A DNA stretch of 11,044 bases, taken from Helicobacteraceae bacterium. Lineage in GTDB: Bacteria > Campylobacterota > Campylobacteria > Campylobacterales > SZUA-545. The position numbers and the translations under genes were made by a program. Every line of letters starts with the position of its first letter. Position 1 is the stretch's first letter. Below, in pieces: positions 1-6,595 of the stretch. Under the pieces are notes generated by a model. The model saw only the letters and a program-made list of their open reading frames with translations. It was not told the origin of the DNA and did not search any database. The stretch is taken from NCBI GenBank assembly GCA_031273735.1, contig JAISRI010000049.1, forward strand, positions 1-11,044, in the 5' to 3' direction.

Positions 1-737
1 CCTACGACCTGATAAAACATAACGCTTAGATCGTTTGGATCTTTTTGCGGGCGAATCTTAACGCCAAGACGCGCTTGCGCGACGCGAAAATTATACGCGA
101 GCGATCGCGTCGTTATCCATATATCTACGCCGTATTTCGCTATGTCGCTCTCCCACTCGTCAAGCGACAATAAAAATCGCGCGAAATTAGCGCCCAATCC
201 CCAATCGCCCCCGATCGGTTGTCTTATATTCGCGCCATAAACGGAGCGAATCAAATTATAAGCGATCGTTCCCGTGATCATAGCGTCGAACTTATAACGT
301 TTATACGCTGGCGCGATAAAGTCGTATTTGCCGCTTAAAATCGGATCTAAAACGTTGCGAGTCCATTCGGGAGTCGTCGATTTATGATCGCTTTCAAATA
401 TGGCGATCGCTTTGGCGTTTAGCGCCGAAGCCGACTCTAAAATCTGTCGAAAAGCCGTGCCTTTGCCCGCCGCGCCGCGATAGATCGAAACGATTTTCGG
501 AATTGCGCCGACTTTGACGGAGCTTGCGATCTCTCGCGTGTCGTCCGTGCTGCCGCCGTCGCTTATTATGATCGCCGACTTTTTATCGGGATAGTATTTT
601 GCTAATCCAAAAGCGATCGCCTCGATCGCAAAAGCGATCGTATTTTCGCAATGAAAACTAGGAACGCCTATAAGAATATCAACCTCGCCGATCGCTTTTA
701 ATTCTTTAAGCGTTTCCTCCCTGATCGCGCTTTTCAT
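1..737 (-). CDS. GT-A fold glycosyltransferase, C-terminus cut by left window edge
   Basis: I translated this gene by hand; 245 residues are visible and no stop is reached before the edge. It begins with a GT2-like Rossmann half: IGVPSF at residues 23-28, then SDGGSTDDT at 59-67, the usual nucleotide-sugar binding signature. GAAGKGTA follows at 88-95, then an acidic ESDHKS at 115-120 in the place of the metal-binding DxD. Further on are GGDWGLG (176-182) and GVDIWITT (203-210), a pattern I associate with glucosyl-3-phosphoglycerate and mannosyl/glucosylglycerate synthase-type enzymes rather than with O-antigen transferases. No membrane segment is visible, so a cytosolic enzyme is likely. The ATG lies inside ATGA, overlapping the stop of the upstream flavoprotein gene by four bases, which suggests translational coupling. 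The fold class is well supported. The substrate is a guess: a compatible-solute or glycolipid enzyme is possible. Confidence 0.8.
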   Translation of the reverse strand, partial: MKSAIREETLKELKAIGEVDILIGVPSFHCENTIAFAIEAIAFGLAKYYPDKKSAIIISDGGSTDDTREIASSVKVGAIPKIVSIYRGAAGKGTAFRQILESASALNAKAIAIFESDHKSTTPEWTRNVLDPILSGKYDFIAPAYKRYKFDAMITGTIAYNLIRSVYGANIRQPIGGDWGLGANFARFLLSLDEWESDIAKYGVDIWITTRSLAYNFRVAQARLGVKIRPQKDPNDLSVMFYQVV

Positions 738-1687
738 AATCTATGCGCTTTTATGTATTGCACGATCTTATAAGCGTGATTCAAACTAGCCGCGATCGAT
801 CCGCCGATTCTAGCCGCCACGTCTCCCGCTACGAAAAGACCGGGAACGTTCGTTTGATAATTTTCGTCGTAGATCGCTTTTCCTTCGCTATCCAACTTGA
901 TATTGCAACGCTTTAGAAAATCAAGCGGCGCCGAACCGCCAAGAGCGTAAACGATCCGATCGAAAACCTCTTTTTCGCCGTTTGCGAAATTGACCATTAC
1001 GCGAGCGCCTTCGTCGTTTAGACTTAAAATATCTACGCCGAGTTTCATACGGATTTTGCCTATCGCCGCGTGGTGTTCTATGATCGATTTATTGATCGGA
1101 TTAACCCTCGTAAATCTATCTTTACGATAGGTTAGCGTAACGTTATTGCAATCGCTAAGATAATGCGCAAACTCCGCCGCGCTGTCGCCGCCGCCGACGA
1201 CTAAGATTCGTTCGTTGCAACCGATCGCGTCAAGGTTGAACTGTATGCGATCTTTTAGCGTCGTAGGAATCGCGTAATCGGGTTTGTTTGGTTTGCCCAT
1301 AGCGCCGATCGCAACGATCGCGTTTTTAGCTTTTATAGTCTCGCCGAGCGCAATAATCTCAAAAGGTTCTTTCGGCTCGATCGCCGCGATCTCCGTATTA
1401 AAGCGCGTCTCGATCGTATGGCTAGATAATAGCGCGTCGAAAAGCTCTAGCGTGCTTTCTTTCGTGCCGTCCATAAAATGCACGTTGCCTTCTAAAATTA
1501 CCTTTTGCCCGCGCCAATCTTTATCGACGCGCTTATGATCTTTGTAAAAGCTCCTGATCGTCGCCGAATGATTCTGTCCTTTTTCAAAAAGAACCACCTT
1601 TTCTAAGCCCAACGCGCTCGCCTCGACGGCGCTTGCGATCCCCGCGGGTCCTCCGCCGATCACCGCCAAATCATAAATCGTTTCCAT
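734..1687 (-). CDS. fqrB: FqrB-like NADPH:flavodoxin/quinone oxidoreductase (thioredoxin-reductase fold without CxxC)
   Basis: This 317-residue protein has two Rossmann motifs: GGGPAG (11-16) for FAD and GGGDSAAE (165-172) for NAD(P)H, followed by the closing FAD motif VPGLFVAGD (281-289). This is the low-molecular-weight thioredoxin reductase architecture. However, the redox CxxC between the halves is missing; the only cysteines are isolated (157, 180, 261). It should therefore not reduce thioredoxin. In Campylobacterota the CxxC-less paralogue is FqrB (HP1164/Cj0559), which passes electrons between NADPH and flavodoxin and links pyruvate:flavodoxin oxidoreductase to NADPH production. I name it by that family resemblance and length, not by a computed alignment. 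The start is supported by AGAGGAG just upstream. The gene lies 14 bases behind the restriction endonuclease and overlaps the glycosyltransferase start by four bases. A ferredoxin-NADP reductase of the same fold is the main alternative. Confidence 0.75.
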   Translation of the reverse strand: METIYDLAVIGGGPAGIASAVEASALGLEKVVLFEKGQNHSATIRSFYKDHKRVDKDWRGQKVILEGNVHFMDGTKESTLELFDALLSSHTIETRFNTEIAAIEPKEPFEIIALGETIKAKNAIVAIGAMGKPNKPDYAIPTTLKDRIQFNLDAIGCNERILVVGGGDSAAEFAHYLSDCNNVTLTYRKDRFTRVNPINKSIIEHHAAIGKIRMKLGVDILSLNDEGARVMVNFANGEKEVFDRIVYALGGSAPLDFLKRCNIKLDSEGKAIYDENYQTNVPGLFVAGDVAARIGGSIAASLNHAYKIVQYIKAHRL

Positions 1688-1701
1688 TTGCTCCTCTAAG
1701 T

Positions 1702-2313
1702 TTAAGGTTCAATGCCAAGAATAACTAGCGGAACGGCGGGAACGCCGCGCCCCTGTCTAACGACGTTATATAACTCGCCTTCGTAATACGATACCCCCGA
1801 ATTCATCTGCTCTTGTAAGGTTTTCATAGGTAAAATTTCAATTCCGACGTCTATCTGATCGCCAATATAAAAAGCTAAATGTTTAACAAAGAGATCATAA
1901 GCTACAAAGGAGTATTTACCGAATTGAACCTCAATAGAAACGCGATCTTTTGTGAAATCGGTTTGATTGTAACTATATATCGCTTTTTCGCCCGCCGCTT
2001 CTATCTCTTTTTTTTGAGATACGGGCGGCATTGCAAGAGTCTTTCTGATCAGTTTTTCATCTTTTGTAACCCAATAACTTACTCTGCTCTCGCTCCAACC
2101 AAAAGCCGATAATTTTTCTTTGAATTTTTTGTTTAGCTCAATTGGGCTAAAAAGCGATTCTCCCGCTTTTCTTTTTTCGCGCGATATCTTTGTTTTACAC
2201 TCTTGCGAATTGATTGATTCGATAACCTCTTGTATTTTGCTCCATAACTTATTTTTATGTACAAGCAAAAACTCTAAACCATTTAAATGCGAATAGCGTT
2301 CGGCAATTTTCAT
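1702..2313 (-). CDS. Type II restriction endonuclease, BstYI/BglII family (predicted RGATCY)
   Basis: This 203-residue protein belongs to the BglII/BstYI endonuclease group. The active-site pattern D-x8-E-x-Q is present as D119, E128 and Q130 (in TDFTKDRVSIEVQFGKYSF). These are the same numbers I recall for BstYI, which is also 203 residues. Other blocks that match my memory of BstYI are YSHLNGLE near the N-terminus, AYDLFVKH (138-145), IDVGIEILPMK and YYEGELYNV-RQGRGVPA near the C-terminus. BstYI cuts RGATCY and BglII cuts AGATCT; the closer resemblance to BstYI makes RGATCY the best prediction. It should act as a cytoplasmic dimer on unmethylated DNA. It starts two bases after the methyltransferase stop and has its own strong AAGGAG ribosome site. 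Low CGATCG density and AT-rich codons suggest acquisition with the methyltransferase. Specificity is inferred, not shown. Confidence 0.9.
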   Translation of the reverse strand: MKIAERYSHLNGLEFLLVHKNKLWSKIQEVIESINSQECKTKISREKRKAGESLFSPIELNKKFKEKLSAFGWSESRVSYWVTKDEKLIRKTLAMPPVSQKKEIEAAGEKAIYSYNQTDFTKDRVSIEVQFGKYSFVAYDLFVKHLAFYIGDQIDVGIEILPMKTLQEQMNSGVSYYEGELYNVVRQGRGVPAVPLVILGIEP

Positions 2314-2315
2314 AT

Positions 2316-3245
2316 CTACGCTCCTTCCGCAAATAACGATCGTTGCGCTATAGATTTTTGTATTTGTAACGTTTTTTCAAAATCAAGAGTTTGTTTTGGA
2401 TTATTTGGATCGTAGATTGGCTTATTGATTGGGCGCGTTTGCAAACTGCCTTCCATTGCCGCCTTTGCTCGCTCTAACGCTATATCGTAATATTCCCTGA
2501 TCGTCTCGCATCCTATGCCAACGCGATTATTTTTAAGAGCCGCCGCCGTTGTGGAACCAACGCCCAAAAAAGGATCAAATACTATATCTTTCTCATCTGT
2601 CATAGACAAGATCAGCCGCTCTACTAACTCGATTGGAAATTGGCAAGGATGAATAGTTTTTTCAATATGATTATTTTTTACGTTTGGAATATCCCATATA
2701 TCGCTTGGATTTTTGCCTAAAGGGTTGCAGGAAAACTCGCCTGTTTTTGCGCCCTTGAAATGTTTTTTATTGGGGTATTTTTGCGGAATTCGCACAGGAT
2801 CAAGATTAAAAGTATACTCATTATTTTTAGTAAACCATAAAATCGTTTCATAACGTCCCGAAAAACGCTTTGAAGCGTGCAATCCGTGTCCAAAACTCCA
2901 AATAATTCTGTTGCGAAGTTTTAGCTTATGTTTTTGAAAAATGGGAAAAAGTAAAATATCAAGCGGAACAATCTCACCGTTTGAGACAAAATTGCCGACC
3001 TGCCAACAAATACTGCCGTCGTCGGCAAGGATTCTAACGCATTCGTCTATGATTTTTTCTTGCTCTTTATAATATTCGGATAAGCGCGTCTTCTTTTCGT
3101 AACTTTTACCAATGTTGTATGGCGGCGAAGTTACAATCAGTTTTATACGGCGATCGGGCAAGCTACAAACAAAATCAAGGCAGGAACCATTATAAATTAC
3201 GGCTTTCGCGTTATCGGAATAATGATTTAAAATCGTTTCGCCCAT
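2316..3245 (-). CDS. DNA (cytosine-N4 or adenine-N6) methyltransferase, beta class; partner of the BstYI-like nuclease
   Basis: This 309-residue enzyme carries the catalytic motif TSPPYNIG at residues 39-46 and the AdoMet-binding motif FDPFLGVGST at 223-232. HPCQFPIELVERLI, a motif X-like segment, precedes the latter at about 199-212. The order IV - target recognition region - X - I defines the beta class. A serine before PPY is typical of N4-cytosine enzymes such as those of the BamHI and BglII systems, although base specificity cannot be settled from this. The region between residues about 90 and 195 should hold the target recognition domain. It most likely protects RGATCY against the adjacent nuclease. 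It starts nine bases behind the amidase stop with only a modest GAGG/AAAGG ribosome site, and lies two bases before the nuclease. No controller (C) protein gene is present, so expression probably follows the host operon, methylase first. Confidence 0.9.
   Translation of the reverse strand: MGETILNHYSDNAKAVIYNGSCLDFVCSLPDRRIKLIVTSPPYNIGKSYEKKTRLSEYYKEQEKIIDECVRILADDGSICWQVGNFVSNGEIVPLDILLFPIFQKHKLKLRNRIIWSFGHGLHASKRFSGRYETILWFTKNNEYTFNLDPVRIPQKYPNKKHFKGAKTGEFSCNPLGKNPSDIWDIPNVKNNHIEKTIHPCQFPIELVERLILSMTDEKDIVFDPFLGVGSTTAAALKNNRVGIGCETIREYYDIALERAKAAMEGSLQTRPINKPIYDPNNPKQTLDFEKTLQIQKSIAQRSLFAEGA
2321..2326 (-). promoter_or_regulatory. Ribosome binding site of the endonuclease gene, inside the methyltransferase 3' end
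   Basis: On the minus strand AAGGAG lies seven bases before the endonuclease ATG at 2313 and within the last codons of the methyltransferase. It allows the nuclease to be translated independently of read-through from the upstream gene, and it fixes the start. Confidence 0.7.
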
Positions 3246-3254
3246 TAACCTCGC

Positions 3255-4325
3255 CTACCTTTTCCAATTATTTAAGAAGTAATTTTCGACCCCGTTTGCG
3301 ATCCCTTCGGCGATCGCCTTTTGGTAATTAGCGTTTTCTAGCCGCTTACTCTCCTCTTTATGGGTGATATAACCTATCTCGACTAGCGCGGCGGGCATTT
3401 GCGCCCCCGTTAGCACCCAAAAAGGCCCCTCTCGCACCCCTCCGTCGCGGGTTTTGCTATAAATCCCTCGCGCCGAAACGAGAAGCGATCGCTGAATGTC
3501 GATCGCGAGCTTATTGGATCTGACGACCATTTCGCGGTTTAGGAAGTTCAAAAAGGTTTCTTTAGCGTTTTTCTCCATCGTATCAACGACGACGGAGTTT
3601 TCCAAAGCCGCCACCTCTTTTGCGCGCTGGTTCGTCGCGGGCGATAGAAAATAAGTTTCTATGCCCTCCAATTTGCTTGGCGACGCAACCGCGTTGGCGT
3701 GGATCGACACGAAAATATCCGCTTCTAGCTTGTTCGCCATACCCGTGCGATCGTGAAGGCTCACAAACTTATCCGTTTGACGCGTCATCTTTACGTCGAT
3801 GCCGCGCGCGCGCAACGCCTGCGCCGTCAGAAGCGTTACCTTAAGCGCGACATCCTTTTCCTTTTTTTTGCCTATGCCGATCGCGCCCGCGTCCTTGCCG
3901 CCGTGTCCCGCGTCAAGAACGACGATCGGAGCGCGATCGCCAAAAACGTTGGCGTTTTTACCCGCGATCGCGATCGTCATCGTTTTATCTTCGGTTTTGA
4001 TCGTTATATCAAAACTAATCTGGCTTGAAAGGACGATTCGCGCCGTGTTAGAATTAAACTGCGCTATACGCGCGGCGACTTTCGAACTTTTTTTATCCTC
4101 GAAAGGTTTATTTGAAAACGTCGCTTTTACGTCGATCACGCGGCGAAACGGCTCGCTTGCCGTCGCCTTTATGATGAAATCGTTGTATGAGCTTTCGTCG
4201 ATCGCGCTTTCAAACTTGACGACTAGTTTCGCGCCGTCATACTGATAAGAAACGATCGATTGCGCGTTAAGCGCGGCGGCGAAAAACGAGAACGCGATAA
4301 AAAGAACGTTAGCAATTTTCCCCAT
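3255..4325 (-). CDS. amiA: N-acetylmuramoyl-L-alanine amidase (Amidase_3), exported
   Basis: This is a zinc amidase that cleaves the bond between N-acetylmuramic acid and L-alanine in peptidoglycan, and so acts in the periplasm during cell separation. Residues 1-22 form a signal peptide (hydrophobic core NVLFIAFSFFAAAL, then NAQS). An N-terminal beta-rich domain of about 100 residues (AMIN-like in position) follows. The catalytic domain starts at about 133: LDAGHGG supplies H141, KEKDVAL supplies E156, SIHANA supplies H209, and VEIGYITH supplies the catalytic E316. All expected metal and catalytic residues are present, and 356 residues suits the family. The ATG overlaps the 3' end of the fabX-like gene by 17 bases. 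It occupies the position of HP0772 in H. pylori, where the same order pyrH to amidase is found. Symbol follows the H. pylori usage. Confidence 0.92.
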   Translation of the reverse strand: MGKIANVLFIAFSFFAAALNAQSIVSYQYDGAKLVVKFESAIDESSYNDFIIKATASEPFRRVIDVKATFSNKPFEDKKSSKVAARIAQFNSNTARIVLSSQISFDITIKTEDKTMTIAIAGKNANVFGDRAPIVVLDAGHGGKDAGAIGIGKKKEKDVALKVTLLTAQALRARGIDVKMTRQTDKFVSLHDRTGMANKLEADIFVSIHANAVASPSKLEGIETYFLSPATNQRAKEVAALENSVVVDTMEKNAKETFLNFLNREMVVRSNKLAIDIQRSLLVSARGIYSKTRDGGVREGPFWVLTGAQMPAALVEIGYITHKEESKRLENANYQKAIAEGIANGVENYFLNNWKR

Positions 4326-5409
4326 AAACCAGCTTTTTGATCAGATCATTGACGCTTATTAAACGATCGATCCGATAGCCGTTGCTCCCCGTAAAAAACA
4401 GCCCCGTTTCTATATTGCCTTCCGCCGCGTCGCCAAGTCTGTCCGCGATACAGTAACCGACCGCTTTCGCCTCGATTCCTCTATGGCAAGGAACCACGCA
4501 GTTGCTCACGCAACGAATGGGCGGACCCTGACGCTTATCGACAAGTTCTATCAGTTTGGTGCGGATACCTCTTGCGGGGTAGCCTACGGGAGATTGCAAA
4601 AGCTCTATATCGCCCTCTTTACAACCGATCAATAAATCCTTAAAAGCCTGCGGCACGTCGCATTCGTAAGTGCCAATAAAGCGCGTGCCGATCTGAACGC
4701 CGCTTGCGCCTAACTCCATAAATTTAACTATATCGTCGTGAGTCCATATCCCGCCCGCGGCAAATACGGGTATATTTTTATCGATACTTCGCGCCTCTTG
4801 CACGACGGGTTTAACAAGATTTTCAAGTTGGTAGTTAGGATCTAAACATTGTTCGTAAGTAAAGCCCTGATGCCCGCCGCTTAGAGGACCTTCTAACACC
4901 ACCGCGTCGGGAACTCTTTTGTAGCGTTGCTCCCAACGCTTGGCGATCAGCCGCAAGGCTTTCGGACTAGATACGATTGGAATTAAGGCTACGTTTGGAA
5001 AATCTTGCGCGTATTCGGGCATATTCATAGGTAGCCCCGCGCCCGTAATAATCGCGTCCGCGCCCGCCTCGCAACAATCTCTAAAAACTCTAGGGTAATC
5101 GTTGATCGCAAAAAGTATATTCGCTCCTAGCGGTCGATCGCCGCAGATTTTTCTGGCGTCTTTGAAAATCTGAAAAGTCGCTTCGCGGTTATAAAACTGC
5201 TCAGTATCCGCAGGTCGTCCGAATTGCTGTTTAGAAACAAACGAGCGGTTGTTGTAATAGCCCGTGCCAATCGCGCTAATTACCCCTAACGCTCCCGCAA
5301 GACTTACCGCTCCGGCTAACCGCGACCAACTAATCCCCACGCCCATACCGCCCTGAATAATAGGGTATTTAAGCGTATGGCGACCGATTTTGATCTCTTT
5401 AAATTCCAA
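4309..5409 (-). CDS. fabX: FabX-like flavoprotein: acyl-ACP dehydrogenase/isomerase of the nitronate monooxygenase family
   Basis: This 366-residue protein has a TIM-barrel flavoprotein fold of the nitronate monooxygenase/FabK family. It shows YPIIQGGMGVGIS near the N-terminus, the active-site GPLSGGHQGF with H180, and FMN-binding blocks VFAAGGIW (215-222) and GASGVQIGTRF (234-244). Cysteines at 300, 304, 308 and 320 (C-x3-C-x3-C-x11-C) fit a [4Fe-4S] site. H. pylori FabX (HP0773) is a member of this family with FMN, an iron-sulfur cluster and a catalytic histidine at about 182. It makes the double bond needed for unsaturated fatty acids in place of FabA. Position between tyrS and the amidase matches HP0773. 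The start codon is TTG, chosen because AAGGTGG lies six bases upstream and no ATG occurs before codon 22. A plain nitronate monooxygenase is the alternative, but the four-cysteine cluster argues against it. Confidence 0.85.
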   Translation of the reverse strand: MEFKEIKIGRHTLKYPIIQGGMGVGISWSRLAGAVSLAGALGVISAIGTGYYNNRSFVSKQQFGRPADTEQFYNREATFQIFKDARKICGDRPLGANILFAINDYPRVFRDCCEAGADAIITGAGLPMNMPEYAQDFPNVALIPIVSSPKALRLIAKRWEQRYKRVPDAVVLEGPLSGGHQGFTYEQCLDPNYQLENLVKPVVQEARSIDKNIPVFAAGGIWTHDDIVKFMELGASGVQIGTRFIGTYECDVPQAFKDLLIGCKEGDIELLQSPVGYPARGIRTKLIELVDKRQGPPIRCVSNCVVPCHRGIEAKAVGYCIADRLGDAAEGNIETGLFFTGSNGYRIDRLISVNDLIKKLVYGENC

Positions 5410-5410
5410 G

Positions 5411-6595
5411 TTAGCCCACCTTTATTTTCGCAAACTTTCTTTTGCCCGCTTGAGCGACGTATTCGCCGATTCCAAGCTCGCTTTTGAAGTTTGTAACTAG
5501 TTCGCCGTTAAGTTTAACGGATCTAGATTGTATCATACGGCTCAGTTCGCTCGTAGATCCTACCAATTTCGCCTCCATAAACGCCTTGCCGATCCACACG
5601 GGAGCGTCAAAGCAAAAAAGCTCCGTTTGGCTTGGAATCTCGCCGCGTTTATGAACGCGATCAAACTCGTTTTTAGCGTTTTGCGCCGCTTCTTCGCTAT
5701 GATAACGCGCCGTCAGTTCTAGCGCCAAAGCCTCTTTGATCGCCTTTGGGTGTTCGCCGCTCGTTTTAAGCCTTTCGATCTCCTCTAACGTTTTGAAACT
5801 TAGAAGCTCGTACCACCGCCACATTTGTTCGTCGTCGATACTAAGTATTTTAGCGTATTGCGTATCGGCGCTTTCGCTTACCCCGACATAATTATTTAGA
5901 CTTTTGCTCATCTTTTGCGTTCCGTCAAGCCCGACAAGAAGCGGCATAGTCATAACGACTTGCTCCTCTAAACCGTAGGTTTTTTGCAGTTGCCGCCCCA
6001 TTAAAAGATTAAACTTCTGATCGTTGCCGCCAAGCTCCATATCGCTTTTTAATTTAACGCTGTCGTAACCTTGCAAAAGCGGATATAAAAACTCGCTAAT
6101 CGCGATCGGCGTTCTCGATTTATATCTCTTTTCAAAATCGTCGCGCTCCAACATACGCGCCACGCTCGTCTCTCTCGCAAGCGCTATTAAATCCGCCGCG
6201 CTCATAGCGCTTAACCATTCGCTATTAAAAACCGTTTGCGTTTTTTGAGGATCGAGGAGCTTAAAAACCTGCTCCTTATAAGTTCGCGCGTTTAGCAGAA
6301 CCTCTTCGCGGCTTAAAACTTTGCGCATTTGATTTTTGCCCGTAGGATCGCCTATCGTCGCGGTAAAATCGCCGATCAAAAACTGAACGATCGCGCCGTA
6401 TTGTTGCAATCTAGCCAATTTGCTAAAAAGAACCGTATGCCCAAGATGCAGATCTGGCGCGGTAGGATCAAAACCCGCTTTTACGCGCCAATTTTTGCCG
6501 CTTTCAAACCATTTTTTCAAACAGGAGATCAGCTTTTCTTCGCCTATTAACTCTGAAGAGCCGCGTTTAATTTCTAATAACGCTTTATTGATCAT
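5411..6595 (-). CDS. tyrS: Tyrosyl-tRNA synthetase
   Basis: This class I aminoacyl-tRNA synthetase of 394 residues charges tRNA-Tyr in the cytoplasm. The HIGH motif appears as HLGH (50-53) within the typical FDPTAPDLHLGHT. QGYDS (175-179) and GGNDQKFNL (189-197) form the tyrosine and AMP pocket, and the KMSKS loop is exact at 228-232. A C-terminal S4-like RNA-binding domain (about 330-394) binds the tRNA. HLGH together with a canonical KMSKS marks the TyrZ-like subtype found in Campylobacterota. The start ATG overlaps the spoT stop as ATGA, and the stop lies one base before the fabX-like TTG. Nothing is missing. Confidence 0.97.
   Translation of the reverse strand: MINKALLEIKRGSSELIGEEKLISCLKKWFESGKNWRVKAGFDPTAPDLHLGHTVLFSKLARLQQYGAIVQFLIGDFTATIGDPTGKNQMRKVLSREEVLLNARTYKEQVFKLLDPQKTQTVFNSEWLSAMSAADLIALARETSVARMLERDDFEKRYKSRTPIAISEFLYPLLQGYDSVKLKSDMELGGNDQKFNLLMGRQLQKTYGLEEQVVMTMPLLVGLDGTQKMSKSLNNYVGVSESADTQYAKILSIDDEQMWRWYELLSFKTLEEIERLKTSGEHPKAIKEALALELTARYHSEEAAQNAKNEFDRVHKRGEIPSQTELFCFDAPVWIGKAFMEAKLVGSTSELSRMIQSRSVKLNGELVTNFKSELGIGEYVAQAGKRKFAKIKVG
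5416..5422 (-). promoter_or_regulatory. Ribosome binding site supporting the TTG start of the fabX-like gene
   Basis: On the minus strand AAGGTGG lies six bases before TTG at 5409-5407 and overlaps the last codons of tyrS. It is the reason for preferring the TTG over the next methionine, 21 codons downstream, which would cut into the conserved flavin-binding strand. Confidence 0.6.

Noticed and set aside
734..1687. Calling this thioredoxin reductase (trxB)
   Set aside because: The redox CxxC between the FAD and NADPH halves is absent.
3964..3977. Overlapping GCGATCGC/GCGATCGT as a local regulatory repeat or origin box
   Set aside because: It lies inside the amidase coding sequence (Ile-Ala-Ile-Ala) and is one case of the window-wide motif.
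3799..4245. 148-codon open frame on the plus strand
   Set aside because: It is antisense to the well-supported amidase gene and its protein has no recognisable motif.
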